DNA of 64,000 nucleotides from Novosphingobium album (ex Hu et al. 2023) (GCF_022832385.1 NZ_JALHLE010000018.1:1-64000), one strand, 5' to 3'. Positions 1-9,977 are shown, counted from the stretch's first letter. Numbers and translations: made by a program. Notes: a model not told the origin generated them from the sequence alone.

Positions 1-59
1 TTGTCCGCCGCGCGGGCCCTGGCCTTGCGGGCCATCCTCAGGTTGACGATCTCGGCCAT
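1..59 (-). CDS. DUF4169 family protein, N-terminal part (cut by window edge)
   Basis: Only the first 19-20 codons are inside the window. The reverse strand reads MAEIVNLRMARKARARAADK, which matches the highly conserved start of the small DUF4169 family found across alphaproteobacteria. An AAGGA ribosome binding site lies about 6 nt before the ATG, which supports the start. The family has no known function; members are short, basic and probably cytoplasmic. The gene reads out of the window to the left, downstream of the HerA-like gene on the same strand. Confidence 0.8.
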   Translation of the reverse strand, partial: MAEIVNLRMARKARARAAD

Positions 60-77
60 GATGGTTCCTTGGTGAGC

Positions 78-155
78 GGCACCGGCCCTCGCCCCCACCC
101 GGCCTCCCATGAGAATACCCTGTTGGGAGGCCGGGTGGGGGCGAGGGCCGGTGCC
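78..155. terminator. Very long perfect hairpin between HerA-like gene and DUF4169
   Basis: Two perfectly complementary 32-nt arms (78-109 and 124-155) flank a 14-nt loop. The arms are almost pure G/C and there is no T-tract on either side. It lies 33 bp beyond the stop of the minus-strand HerA-like gene and just before the DUF4169 start. It may act as a terminator or attenuator, or it may be a dispersed palindromic repeat. The hairpin is directly visible; its role is inferred. Confidence 0.7.
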
Positions 156-188
156 GTCATTCGGCGTGAGCCGAACAGACAAGTGATA

Positions 189-1676
189 TTACGCTTCCAC
201 CGCCGCCGTTGTCACGCCGAGATCGGGCAGGCCGACCGAGCGCTTGCCCGAAAAGTCGGTGCGCACCACGATCAACCCGTCCTTTTCGAGGTAGTCGAGC
301 AGGCGCTGCACGCGGCGCGGGCTGCTGGTGCCGTAGATCTTCGCGAGTTCCACGTCGTCGGGGCAGGGCTTGCCGTCCATCGCCGCGCGGGCGATCACGT
401 AGAACGGCGCCAGGGCATCGTCGGGCACATGCTTGGCGAGGTTCTGCAGGTCGAACCAGCGCTCGTCGTCCGGGTCCTCGATCCCGGCGATGGCGGCGGC
501 GAAGCCCCGGCGGAACATCGTCGCGTCGAGCCCGCGCACCGAAATGCCCTTCATGCGGCAGCGGATGGTGAAGTCCTGGAACAGCGTGGTGGCGGACTGG
601 AACGTGCAGTCTTCTTCCTGCGCCATCGTGTTCATGATCTCGACCATGGCCGCGCGGTTCTCTTCCGGATCGGCCTCGGCGCGCTGGCGTTCGGCCTCGC
701 GTTCGCGCGCCGGGCCGCCGGTGGGCTCGAGCATTTCGCTGGCGGCGATGCGCCGGGCGACCGATTCGGCATCCTCCACGCGCGGGGCCGGGCGCGGGAA
801 CTCGGGGCGCGAGGGTTCGACATGGAGATTGTCGTGCAGCAGCTCCCGCATGTCTTCGGTCGTAGCGGTGGGCAGAGGGACGAGGCCGGGCGTCACGGAC
901 TTGGCGCCCGTGCGCACTGCGCCGATGTTCACGGAGACCGGGCGGCGCGCGATGGCAGGGCCAAGGCCGAGGAACTGGCCGCGCGCGAGATCGCGGATCG
1001 CCTCGGCCTGACGGCGCTCCATGCCGAGCAGGTCCGCCGCGCGCACCATGTCGATGTCGAGGAAGGTGCGGCCCATCAGGAAGTTGCTGGCTTCCGCCGC
1101 GACGTTCTTGGCCAGCTTGGCGAGGCGCTGGGTGGCTATCACGCCGGCCAGCCCGCGCTTGCGGCCGCGGCACATCAGGTTGGTCATGGCCGCGAGGCTG
1201 ACGCGGCGCGCTTCTTCCGACACTTCGCCGGCGGCGGCGGGCGCGAACATCTGCGCTTCGTCCACCACTACCAGCGCCGGATACCACTGCTCGCGCGGGG
1301 CATCGAACAGCGCGTTGAGGAACTGCGCGGCACACTTCATCTGCTGGTCGATTTCCAGCTCGTCAAGCGCGAGCACGACCGAGGCGCGGTGCTGGCGGAT
1401 GCGCGCGCCAAGCCGGGTGATCTCGGCCTCGCCATAAGCGGCGCCGTCGATCACCACGTGGCCGAACTCCTCGGCGAGGCTGACGAAGTCCCCTTCGGGG
1501 TCGATCACGACCTGCTGGACGATCCCGGCGCTTTCTTCGAGCAGGCGGCGCAGCAGGTGCGACTTTCCGGACCCGGAATTGCCCTGCACCAGCAGGCGGG
1601 TCGCGAGAAGTTCCTTGATGTCGATCTCTATCGGCTCCCCGCGCGGGGTGTCGCCGATGACGATGGATGCGCTCAC
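189..1676 (-). CDS. HerA-like / DUF87 P-loop ATPase
   Basis: A 495-residue ATPase of the HerA-FtsK superfamily. The Walker A motif GNSGSGKS is at residues 32-39 and the Walker B strand LVVVDEAQMF at about 135-144. The segment VVIDPEGDF near residue 57 is typical of the DUF87 domain. The last 60 or so residues look like a small winged-helix (RRVQRLLDYLEKDG). HerA proteins are hexameric DNA translocases that usually work with the nuclease NurA in end resection, but no NurA is nearby, so the role here is open. Archaeal HerA has an N-terminal HAS-barrel; here the Walker A lies close to the start, so this is a short bacterial form. It is divergent from the nucleotidyltransferase at 1810. Confidence 0.85.
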   Translation of the reverse strand: MSASIVIGDTPRGEPIEIDIKELLATRLLVQGNSGSGKSHLLRRLLEESAGIVQQVVIDPEGDFVSLAEEFGHVVIDGAAYGEAEITRLGARIRQHRASVVLALDELEIDQQMKCAAQFLNALFDAPREQWYPALVVVDEAQMFAPAAAGEVSEEARRVSLAAMTNLMCRGRKRGLAGVIATQRLAKLAKNVAAEASNFLMGRTFLDIDMVRAADLLGMERRQAEAIRDLARGQFLGLGPAIARRPVSVNIGAVRTGAKSVTPGLVPLPTATTEDMRELLHDNLHVEPSRPEFPRPAPRVEDAESVARRIAASEMLEPTGGPAREREAERQRAEADPEENRAAMVEIMNTMAQEEDCTFQSATTLFQDFTIRCRMKGISVRGLDATMFRRGFAAAIAGIEDPDDERWFDLQNLAKHVPDDALAPFYVIARAAMDGKPCPDDVELAKIYGTSSPRRVQRLLDYLEKDGLIVVRTDFSGKRSVGLPDLGVTTAAVEA

Positions 1677-1809
1677 GCATCGCTCAGTGCCAAAACCGGG
1701 CGGGGAGGCGCAAGGCGCGCCCTCGCTTTTTCCATAGGCTGGCGCGTGGAACGGACGAAATACGTGGATGTTTCACGCGCCTGTCACATGATTGCGCAAA
1801 CGATGCCGC

Positions 1810-2676
1810 ATGGGAAATCAACTGGCAGCCTTGCCCGATAGCGCCTCCGCTCTGCGGATGGTCGTGCTGGCAGGGCAGAGCAAGGACGCGTCCGATCCGC
1901 TGGCCGAGCGATTTGGACAGAGCCACCGCAGCCTGATTCCGCTCGCCGGGCAGCCGATGATCGCGCATGTCCTGCGCACCGCCTCGCTGCACCCGATGGT
2001 CGAGAGTCTGGCGATCTGTATCGAGCGCGAGGCATTCGGGCCGGTCTGGGACGTGCTCACCCGCCTGCCCGGGCGCGGCACCGTCGCGCTGGTAGAGGCG
2101 CGCGCGAATCTGGCTGACAGCGTGCGAGACGCGGTGCAGGGCTGGGATGGCCCGGTGCTGGTGACGACGGCCGACCACGCCCTGCTGAGCGCGGAGGCCA
2201 TAGACGCCATGGCGGCCGCGCTGGCAAAATCGGAGGCGGTGATCGCCCTTTCGCCGCGCGATTGCGTGGAGGCCGCGCACCGGTCGGCGCCGCACCGTTT
2301 CCTCTCGCTGCGCGATGGCGACTATGCCCCCTGCGATATCTATGGTCTGTCGGGCCCGCGCGCGATCGGCGCGGTCGAGGTGTTCCGCGGCAATGGCGGG
2401 TTCGACCGCAGCGGCGCGCGGATCCGCCGTGCGGCGGGCGTGCTCGGGCTGCTGATGATGCGCTGCGGGATGCTGACGCTCGCCGGGGCCGTTGAGTTGG
2501 CCTCGCGCCGCCTGGGCTTGCGGCTGGGCGTAGTCGTGCTGCGCGACGGCGGGCAGGCGATCGATGTCGATGATGACCGCAGTTACGCCGTCGTGCGCGA
2601 CTTGCTCGAAAGCCGGGGATCGGCCGCTGCAGCGCCTGTCGCCCCGGATGCACGGCGCATCGCGGGCAGCAGCTGA
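1810..2676 (+). CDS. MobA-like NTP transferase domain protein
   Basis: A 288-residue protein with the start of a nucleotidyltransferase fold: MVVLAGQSK near residue 17 replaces the LAGG-type nucleotide-binding loop, followed by SLIPLAGQPMIAHVL, typical of the NTP_transf_3 / MobA-like group. A second hallmark, VLVTTADHALLS near residue 110, carries the metal-binding Asp. The C-terminal region reads like the variable acceptor part, ending with a D-rich segment (IDVDDDRSY). Members transfer a nucleotide to molybdopterin, sugars or phospho-alcohols; the substrate cannot be told here. I preferred the ATG at 1810 over an in-frame TTG 18 bp upstream. It stands alone, divergent from the HerA-like gene. 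Confidence 0.75.
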   Translation: MGNQLAALPDSASALRMVVLAGQSKDASDPLAERFGQSHRSLIPLAGQPMIAHVLRTASLHPMVESLAICIEREAFGPVWDVLTRLPGRGTVALVEARANLADSVRDAVQGWDGPVLVTTADHALLSAEAIDAMAAALAKSEAVIALSPRDCVEAAHRSAPHRFLSLRDGDYAPCDIYGLSGPRAIGAVEVFRGNGGFDRSGARIRRAAGVLGLLMMRCGMLTLAGAVELASRRLGLRLGVVVLRDGGQAIDVDDDRSYAVVRDLLESRGSAAAAPVAPDARRIAGSS

Positions 2677-2754
2677 TCCGTAATCGGGGGTTCAGGTTCG
2701 AAGGAGCAGCTTCCCTTCTCGCAATGGGACGAGTCACGAAGGAGGATACCCCCA

Positions 2755-3363
2755 ATGCGAATGCCCCCCCGCAAGTATCTGCTCGGCGCCGCCGCTTTGG
2801 CCGTCCTGGGCGCTGGAGTGGCCGAGGCCGCTACGGCAAAATTCCACACCATGAAACTGGATGCCCCGGACGGTTCGGTGGTCGAGGTGCATTACACCGG
2901 CGACGTTGCGCCCAAGGTCCAGGTCGTGCCTGCTGATCAAGTCATTATGCCGGTAGCGATGGCGCCGGTCATGGCTGACCCCTTCGCCGAAATGGCGCGC
3001 GTTTCCGCCACCATGGACGCGCAGATGCACGCGATGATGCAGCGTGCCGCGCTGCTCCAGCGGCAGGCGGCACAGATGCAGCAGGAAGCCGTTGCGCATG
3101 GCAGTGATGTGCAGGCCGCGCCGGGCTTCACCGTCGCGGGAGACATGCCCAAGGGCATGCACGTGACGTATTATTCGTCGTCGACCGATGCGAATGGCTG
3201 TACCCGCACGGTGTCCTACAGCTCGGATGGCTCGGGCGCGGCGCCGAAGCTGACCAAGGCGTCGTCGGATGCCTGCGATGCGGCGCAGCCCAAAATGACG
3301 GCGATTCCCGCCAAGGTGGAAAAGCCTGCGGCACAGCCCGTAGCGCCCGGTCAGAAAGTCTGA
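2755..3363 (+). CDS. Secreted hypothetical protein
   Basis: A 202-residue protein I do not recognise. It starts with a clear Sec signal peptide (basic MRMPPRK, hydrophobic LLGAAALAVLGAG, likely cleavage after AEA near residue 25). The mature part has a VEVHYTGDVAPKVQVV segment, then a Met/Gln/Ala-rich helix (about residues 80-115), and a C-terminal stretch with two Cys (NGC and DAC) that could form a disulfide. The tail is Pro/Ala/Lys-rich. A strong AAGGAGG ribosome binding site precedes the ATG. It is probably periplasmic. A hairpin follows the stop. Confidence 0.7.
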   Translation: MRMPPRKYLLGAAALAVLGAGVAEAATAKFHTMKLDAPDGSVVEVHYTGDVAPKVQVVPADQVIMPVAMAPVMADPFAEMARVSATMDAQMHAMMQRAALLQRQAAQMQQEAVAHGSDVQAAPGFTVAGDMPKGMHVTYYSSSTDANGCTRTVSYSSDGSGAAPKLTKASSDACDAAQPKMTAIPAKVEKPAAQPVAPGQKV

Positions 3364-3371
3364 CCCTTTGT

Positions 3372-3397
3372 GTCATCCCCGTGCTCCTGGGGATGAC
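3372..3397 (+). terminator. Hairpin after the secreted protein gene
   Basis: GTCATCCCC and GGGGATGAC form a perfect 9-bp stem around an 8-nt loop, 9 bp after the stop codon. There is no T-tract, so it is a terminator-like or mRNA-stabilising hairpin. Confidence 0.55.
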
Positions 3398-3459
3398 GGC
3401 CGAGGGGGCGGTGCCGTCTGCAGTCCGGCGCCGCCCCTTTCCCGTATCCGGTGTGAGGA

Positions 3460-3897
3460 TCAGCCGCGGCCGTGCAGCACGCTTGCCGGGCTGATCCACA
3501 AGGTGCGCGGACGCCGGTGGGCGATCAGCCAGGCGCCGTTCTCGCGGCGCAGCTTGTCCACGTAGAAGCCGTTGTGGTCGAGCCCAGCCGCACTCGTTAC
3601 CAGCCAGTAGGTGCGCGCCGTCGCGCTGTCCGGGCCGGTGAAATCGACATGGCAGGTCGTCAGGTGGTGGCTGATGAAGCCGGGCGTGCCGCCTGCGGGC
3701 TGAGGAATGACCGAGGGAGCCGTCATCCATGACAGGATGGCTTCACGCCCTGCAATCGTCTGGTTGTCCAGTTCCAGAATCCCGTCACGGGTAAAGCAGG
3801 CGGCGTAGTTTTCCGCCTTGCGCGCATCTCCCGCCTGCGTGCAGGCGGCAAGGCGCTGGTGGATCTCCGCCAGCGCCGATGCGTCTGTTCCGGTCAC
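3460..3897 (-). CDS. Nuclear transport factor 2 (SnoaL-like) fold protein
   Basis: A 145-residue protein with the NTF2/SnoaL pattern: an N-terminal helix pair with AENYAACFTRDGILEL, the GREAILSWM helix, then HHLTTCHVDFTG and a C-terminal ENGAWLIAHRRPR strand. This fold hosts many small-molecule dehydratases, isomerases and binding proteins; the substrate is unknown. The start is GTG and overlaps the stop of the upstream cytochrome c gene by 4 nt (GTGA), so the two are translationally coupled. The signature of the fold is clear; the function is not. Confidence 0.75.
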   Translation of the reverse strand: MTGTDASALAEIHQRLAACTQAGDARKAENYAACFTRDGILELDNQTIAGREAILSWMTAPSVIPQPAGGTPGFISHHLTTCHVDFTGPDSATARTYWLVTSAAGLDHNGFYVDKLRRENGAWLIAHRRPRTLWISPASVLHGRG

Positions 3898-4433
3898 TTC
3901 AGGGTTTCGAGATAGTCGATGATGGCCTTGCGCTTGGCAGCGTCAGGCACGGTGATGACCATCTTGGTGCCGGGCACCATCTTCATCGGACCTTGCAGCC
4001 AGGTGTCCAGCTTCTCGCGGTCCCAGACGATCCCGGACTTCTTGAGCGCCGGGCTGAAGGCGTAGCTAGGCACCTCGCCGGCCGTGCTGCCGACAATACC
4101 ATGCAGCGTCGGGCCGACGCCGTTCTTGCCCGGCTCCACCGAGTGGCATGCGCGGCACACCGCGAATGCGGCGGGGGCCGCTACGGCAGCGGCCGGGGCT
4201 GCGGCCGGGGCTGCGGGCGCGGCAGCAGGGGGCGCAGGGGGTGCGGCTGCGGGAGAAGCTGCCGGTTCGGTTGAGGCTGTTTCGGCAGGGGCCGGAACGG
4301 CGGCCTCCGGTGCCGGCGCTACTGTCGCGGGGACAGTGCTTTCGGGTGCCGCAGTGTCATCGTTCGCACCCGAACCGCCGCAAGCGGCCAGCAGGGCGAT
4401 GGGGGCAATGACGGTCACACTTCTGAAATGCAT
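3894..4433 (-). CDS. Class I-type cytochrome c lipoprotein with Ala/Pro linker
   Basis: A 179-residue protein with a lipoprotein signal peptide (lipobox LLAAC, lipidated Cys18), a long low-complexity Ala/Pro/Glu linker (about residues 25-90) and a C-terminal cytochrome c domain. The heme motif CRACH is at 93-97 and the likely Met ligand is in PGTKM near 158. The domain resembles small cytochrome c550/c2-type electron carriers. The linker probably lets the heme domain reach redox partners while tethered to a membrane. I chose the ATG at 4433 because GAGAAGG sits 6 nt before it; an in-frame ATG 30 bp upstream lacks a ribosome site and would spoil the signal peptide. It is the first gene of a two-gene operon with the NTF2-like gene. 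Confidence 0.88.
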   Translation of the reverse strand: MHFRSVTVIAPIALLAACGGSGANDDTAAPESTVPATVAPAPEAAVPAPAETASTEPAASPAAAPPAPPAAAPAAPAAAPAAAVAAPAAFAVCRACHSVEPGKNGVGPTLHGIVGSTAGEVPSYAFSPALKKSGIVWDREKLDTWLQGPMKMVPGTKMVITVPDAAKRKAIIDYLETLK

Positions 4434-4651
4434 ATACCTTCTCTCTCGAACCCGAATTTCCAATTGGCACTGCAGCTACTGCAGATTGCCGAGTTAACGC
4501 AAATGCCGGATGGCAAAAAAGCGCAACGGGGCCGGGCGTAGAGCAGGCAGGCGCAACGATCCCGCCTGGCGGCGTGAATATCCGAATACCGGTGACCGGC
4601 CGTGCGAATCCGCTTTCGTGCGCGCAGCATTGCCCCTAGGGCTCGCGCGCC

Positions 4652-6031
4652 ATGTCTGCCGCTGTCCTCCATCCTTTCCAAGCCGAATTGCGCGCGACCC
4701 TGCGGCTTGCCGGGCCGCTGGCGCTGGCGAACCTGTTGCAGATGGCGGTCTTTGCGACCGACGTGATGTTCGTGGCGCGGCTGGGACAACAGGCGCTTGC
4801 GGCATCGAGCCTCGCGGTGGCGCTGATTGCGGTGCTGATGATGGGCCTCAATGGTGTGACGGGCGCCTGCGCCCCGCTGATCGCGGCAGACATCGGGCGG
4901 CGCAGCAATGCCGTTCGCGAAGTGCGTCGGTCCACCCGGATGGCCTTGTGGCTGGCAGTGGCGCTGGGGCTGGCGGGGATCGGCCTGTGCCAGTTCGCGA
5001 CCGGATTCATGCTCGCGACCGGCCAGGAGCCCGAACTGGCACGCGAAGGCGGCAAGTTTCTCGGCATCCTGTCGGTGGCGATGCTGCCGATGGCGGTGGC
5101 CAATGTCTTGCGTACGTTCGTCTCGGCGATGGGGCGGCCGGTGTTCGCGACGGTTATCACCGCGCTGTCGATTCTCGTGAACATCGCGGGCGACTACGCT
5201 CTGGTGTTCGGCCATTTCGGCGCTCCCCGGCTGGAGCTGACCGGCGCGGCCATCGCGAGCATCATCACGGCTTCGAGCACGGTGGTGGCTTATGTGGTGG
5301 CCATCCTCACCGACCGGCGGCTGCGCCGTTTCCATGTGTTCGGCCGCTGGTGGCGTCCCGAATGGCACCGGCTGCGCCGGATGCTGGTGCTGGGCCTGCC
5401 GATTTCCGGAACCCTGATTGCCGAGGGCGGTCTGTTCAGCGGCGCGGCTTTCGTAATGGGCCGTGTCGGCGAGGCGCAACTGGCGGCGCATACGGTGGCG
5501 CTGCAGATTGCCGCTTTCGCCTTCCAGGTGCCGTTCGGCATCGGCCAGGCGGCGACGATCCGCGTCGGCTATCACTACGGCGCGGGCAACCGCGAGGGCG
5601 TCGGCCACGCGGGCTGGGCCTCGATCGCGGTCGGCATGACATTCATGAGCGTGTCCGCACTAGCCATGTTTACCATGCCCCGGCTGATCCTCTCGGCCTA
5701 CGTAGACGTTTCGGACCAGGCCAACGCGGCGATGGTGGGCTATGCGCTCAGCTATCTGTTCATCGCGGCGATCTTCCAGCTGACCGACGGGCTGCAGGCC
5801 GTGGCCGCCGGAGTGCTGCGCGGCATCCAGGATACACGGGTGCCGATGCTGATTGCCCTGACCGGTTACTGGCTGGCCGGCTTTGCGACGTCCGTCGCGC
5901 TGGGCCTGTTCACGCGGCTGGGGGGAGTCGGCGTCTGGATCGGACTCGCGGTGGGCCTGACGGTCGCGGCTGCCCTGCTGGTAGCGCGCTGGCACCGGCG
6001 CGGGCACTTCGCCGGGCTGGCCGCGGCCTGA
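4652..6031 (+). CDS. MATE family efflux transporter (NorM-like)
   Basis: A 459-residue polytopic inner-membrane protein with about 12 predicted membrane helices in two homologous halves, the usual MATE length and layout. Typical segments are LAGPLALANLLQMAVFATDVMFVARLG near the N-terminus and the repeat-like GLPISGTLIAEGGLFSGAAFVMGRVG at the start of the second half. Family members export cationic drugs, dyes or metabolites using a Na+ or H+ gradient. No regulator or outer-membrane partner is next to it. It is divergent from the cytochrome c gene. Confidence 0.9.
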   Translation: MSAAVLHPFQAELRATLRLAGPLALANLLQMAVFATDVMFVARLGQQALAASSLAVALIAVLMMGLNGVTGACAPLIAADIGRRSNAVREVRRSTRMALWLAVALGLAGIGLCQFATGFMLATGQEPELAREGGKFLGILSVAMLPMAVANVLRTFVSAMGRPVFATVITALSILVNIAGDYALVFGHFGAPRLELTGAAIASIITASSTVVAYVVAILTDRRLRRFHVFGRWWRPEWHRLRRMLVLGLPISGTLIAEGGLFSGAAFVMGRVGEAQLAAHTVALQIAAFAFQVPFGIGQAATIRVGYHYGAGNREGVGHAGWASIAVGMTFMSVSALAMFTMPRLILSAYVDVSDQANAAMVGYALSYLFIAAIFQLTDGLQAVAAGVLRGIQDTRVPMLIALTGYWLAGFATSVALGLFTRLGGVGVWIGLAVGLTVAAALLVARWHRRGHFAGLAAA

Positions 6032-6097
6032 TTGTCCCGCTTTGGGACCGGTTCATCGCGAAGCCACCCTGCCTTGAAATTTTTTGCACGTGAAGCG

Positions 6098-6127
6098 CTT
6101 GACGGCTCCGGGGGGCAGGACCATATC
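6098..6127 (+). promoter_or_regulatory. Putative groESL promoter (sigma32/sigma70-like)
   Basis: CTTGACG and CCATATC are spaced about 16-17 nt apart, resembling alphaproteobacterial heat-shock promoters, and lie just upstream of the CIRCE element. The predicted transcription start falls inside or next to CIRCE, as expected for HrcA repression. Confidence 0.6.
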
Positions 6128-6135
6128 CGCGCCCG

Positions 6136-6162
6136 TTGGCACTCTGGTCAATAGAGTGCCAA
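6136..6162 (+). promoter_or_regulatory. CIRCE operator (HrcA binding site)
   Basis: TTGGCACTC and GAGTGCCAA form a perfect 9-bp inverted repeat with a 9-nt spacer. This is the CIRCE layout (consensus TTAGCACTC-N9-GAGTGCTAA) with one symmetric base change per arm. It lies 35 bp before groES, so HrcA repression of groESL is very likely. Confidence 0.93.
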
Positions 6163-6197
6163 TTACAGTTTTCTTACGTAGGATAAGGGAGAATCCC

Positions 6198-6482
6198 ATG
6201 TCATTCCGTCCGCTGCACGACCGAGTTCTCGTGCGCCGCGTCGAGGCTGAAGAAAAGACGGCCGGCGGCATCATCATTCCCGATAGCGCCAAGGAAAAGC
6301 CTGCTGAAGGCGAGATCGTGGCTGCCGGCAACGGCGCCGTGGTCGACGGCAAGATTCAGGCGCTCGACGTCAAGATTGGCGATCGCGTGCTGTTCGGCAA
6401 GTGGTCCGGCACCGAAGTCAAGGTCGACGGTGAAGACCTGCTGATCATGAAGGAAAGCGACATTCTCGGCGTGATCGCCTGA
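6198..6482 (+). CDS. groES: Co-chaperonin GroES
   Basis: A 94-residue protein of normal GroES length, beginning [14 protein letters not shown], with the mobile-loop region [14 protein letters not shown] (about residues 16-30) that docks on GroEL, and the conserved [15 protein letters not shown] strand. It forms the heptameric lid of the GroEL folding chamber in the cytoplasm. An AAGGGAG ribosome site precedes the ATG. It is the first gene of the groESL operon; groEL begins 45 bp downstream. Control by heat shock and HrcA is indicated by the upstream promoter and CIRCE. Confidence 0.97.
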   Translation: MSFRPLHDRVLVRRVEAEEKTAGGIIIPDSAKEKPAEGEIVAAGNGAVVDGKIQALDVKIGDRVLFGKWSGTEVKVDGEDLLIMKESDILGVIA

Positions 6483-6506
6483 GACCGATCGCTCTCATCT
6501 ATCTGA

Positions 6507-8180
<1,674 letters not shown>

Positions 8181-8210
8181 GCCACCCCATCGTCCAACTG
8201 ACGGAATGCG

Positions 8211-8240
8211 AAGGGCCGGGGAGCGATCCCCGGCCCTTTT
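8211..8240 (+). terminator. Rho-independent terminator of groESL
   Basis: AAGGGCCGGGG, loop AGCGAT, CCCCGGCCCTT then TTT. A strong 11-bp GC stem followed by a T-run about 30 bp after groEL. Confidence 0.9.
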
Positions 8241-8447
8241 GCGTGACTGTCTCGGCGAGTGATTCGCAGAAACGGCCATCGCAGGTGAATTGCGCGCGCG
8301 ATGTGTTTGAATCGGTCGGTTTCGGGAAACGAACGTGCGTTTTCCGGCAATTACCGCAAGTTCCCTGCAATTCATCGCGTGGCTCTGGCGTTTTGTCTCC
8401 GTGTCGTTAACTTCAACCGAATTCAAATGGGACTACATCAGGACTGC

Positions 8448-9512
8448 ATGACCGGGGCAGATAACCTACTTTCGCGGTGCCGTGCCGGCACCAGGCGTTT
8501 CATCGGGCTAGCGGCTGTGACCATGGCTGCGGCTTCGCTGGCGGCGAGCCCCGCGCAGGCCGGGACGGCCGCGCCGATGGCACAGCCCACGCAGCAGGTC
8601 GTCGACGTCCAGAATTCCTTCGATTCGGTATTTGGTACCGAGTTGCGTGGTCCGCGCACCTATGCCTCGCCGCTGGGCCAGCGGCTCGCCAGCGTTGCCG
8701 AGGCTTCGCAGGGCCGCATCGGCGTTGCCGCACTCGATCTGGCGAGCGGTCGCGAGGTTGACGTACTGGGCGACCAGCGCTTCCCGATGGCCAGCACCAG
8801 CAAGGTTGCGATTGCCGCGGCGTTTCTAGAAGGCGTCGATCAGGGCAAATGGAGCCTGACCAGCGAATTTCCGATGATGATCCCGGTGCAGTCGGCGCCT
8901 TTTTCGACGGCCGTCGCCCCGGTTCGTCCCGGCGCCTACATGAGCGCAGGCAAGCTGCTCGATCTCATGCTCACCCGGTCCAACAACTATGCCACCGATG
9001 CTCTGCTCAAGGTCGTGGGCGGACCTGACGCGGTCAACGCCTGGGTGCGCCGTGCCGGAATCGAGGAGTGGCACATCGACCGTGACATTGCGACGCTGGT
9101 GCGTGACGATGGCGCCATCGATCCGGCGCAGGTGATCGACAAGCGCGACAGCGCCACGCCGCTTGCGATGGTCAAGCTGCTGAGCGGCATCTACCAGGGC
9201 AAGTGGCTGACCCCGTCAAGCCGCCAGACCCTGCTCGACACGATGAGCCGCTGCCTTACCGGCAAGCGCCGCATCCGCGCGGGCCTGCCGGAAGACGTGC
9301 AGGTGCTGCACAAGACCGGATCGCTGCACAACACCTCGAGCGATATCGGTATTATCGAGGCTCCGGATGGGCGCGTGTTTGCCGTCGCCATCTATGTCAC
9401 TGGACAGGGCAGCCGCCCGAACCGTGAAGCGCGCATCGCCAGCATCGCCCGCACCATCTACAGCGGCTATCTGGCTGAGGGTCCGGCATACCGCCACACC
9501 GCCTCGCGCTGA
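8448..9512 (+). CDS. Secreted class A beta-lactamase-like serine hydrolase
   Basis: A 354-residue exported protein with a Sec signal peptide (cleavage near AQA, residue 38). It has the serine beta-lactamase/PBP motifs in order: STSK (Ser116 nucleophile, Lys119), SNN at 178-180 (in place of SDN) and KTG at 289-291. I see no E-x-x-L-N motif for the deacylating Glu166 of true class A enzymes; the corresponding region reads DRDIATLVRDDG. It may therefore be a slow beta-lactamase, a D,D-peptidase-like enzyme or another hydrolase. I chose the ATG at 8448, which has AGGA upstream; upstream in-frame starts lack one. It is a single-gene unit closed by a strong bidirectional terminator. Confidence 0.85.
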   Translation: MTGADNLLSRCRAGTRRFIGLAAVTMAAASLAASPAQAGTAAPMAQPTQQVVDVQNSFDSVFGTELRGPRTYASPLGQRLASVAEASQGRIGVAALDLASGREVDVLGDQRFPMASTSKVAIAAAFLEGVDQGKWSLTSEFPMMIPVQSAPFSTAVAPVRPGAYMSAGKLLDLMLTRSNNYATDALLKVVGGPDAVNAWVRRAGIEEWHIDRDIATLVRDDGAIDPAQVIDKRDSATPLAMVKLLSGIYQGKWLTPSSRQTLLDTMSRCLTGKRRIRAGLPEDVQVLHKTGSLHNTSSDIGIIEAPDGRVFAVAIYVTGQGSRPNREARIASIARTIYSGYLAEGPAYRHTASR

Positions 9513-9552
9513 ACCGGTGCCTGCCACGCGGGCTCCTCTGATATACAGTCAG

Positions 9553-9598
9553 CCATGGAAAAAGCGCCCCGAATGGTTCCGGGGCGCTTTTTCCATGG
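9553..9598. terminator. Bidirectional terminator
   Basis: CCATGGAAAAAGCGCCCCG and its exact complement form a 19-bp stem around an 8-nt loop, with A- and T-runs on either side of the GC core. It lies between the convergent beta-lactamase-like and lipoprotein genes and can serve both. Confidence 0.9.
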
Positions 9599-9653
9599 AA
9601 CGATGGGAAGGGCCGGTCCCGTGCGGTGGTGCGGTCTGACCGGCCTGGAGTCG

Positions 9654-9977
9654 TCAGTTGGTCTGCTGATTGCCGTCCGTGTGATCCGCCAGCTCGTTGG
9701 CGGCGTCGTTGGCGGCGGCCTGAGCAGCGTCAGCGGCGCTTTCGGCAGCGTCCTTCGCGTCGGCTGCTGCATCCGCCATCGCGTCACCTGCGTTGCTGGC
9801 GGCTGCTGCTGCGTCGTCGCTCGCGTCGTTTACCGCGTTGGCGGCATCGGTGGCCATGGCGCCCATGTCGTCAGCGGCCGATGACGCTGCAGCCTCGGTC
9901 GTGTCCTGCGTCTGCTGCGAGCAGGCGGCCAGCGAAAGGGCGCCGATGGCGGCGGTGGCGATAAGGATCTTGCGCAT
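9654..9977 (-). CDS. Small Ala/Asp-rich lipoprotein, probably stress-induced
   Basis: A 107-residue protein with a lipoprotein signal peptide (MRKILIATAAIGALSLAAC, lipidated Cys19). The mature part is almost entirely Ala, Asp, Asn, Ser and Glu, in heptad-like repeats such as AADAAQAAANDAANE, so it is probably one long amphipathic helix. This is like LEA-type or Lpp/entericidin-like surface proteins, but I cannot assign it to a family. An EcfG-type promoter lies about 120 bp upstream, which fits induction in the general stress response. It is divergent from polA. Confidence 0.75.
   Translation of the reverse strand: MRKILIATAAIGALSLAACSQQTQDTTEAAASSAADDMGAMATDAANAVNDASDDAAAAASNAGDAMADAAADAKDAAESAADAAQAAANDAANELADHTDGNQQTN

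Noticed and set aside
69..1841. A 590-codon open frame on the plus strand
   Set aside because: It is the antisense of the HerA-like ATPase, which has clear Walker motifs.
4170..4340. Repeat array or coding repeat on the plus strand
   Set aside because: It is the low-complexity Ala/Pro linker of the cytochrome c gene read on the other strand.
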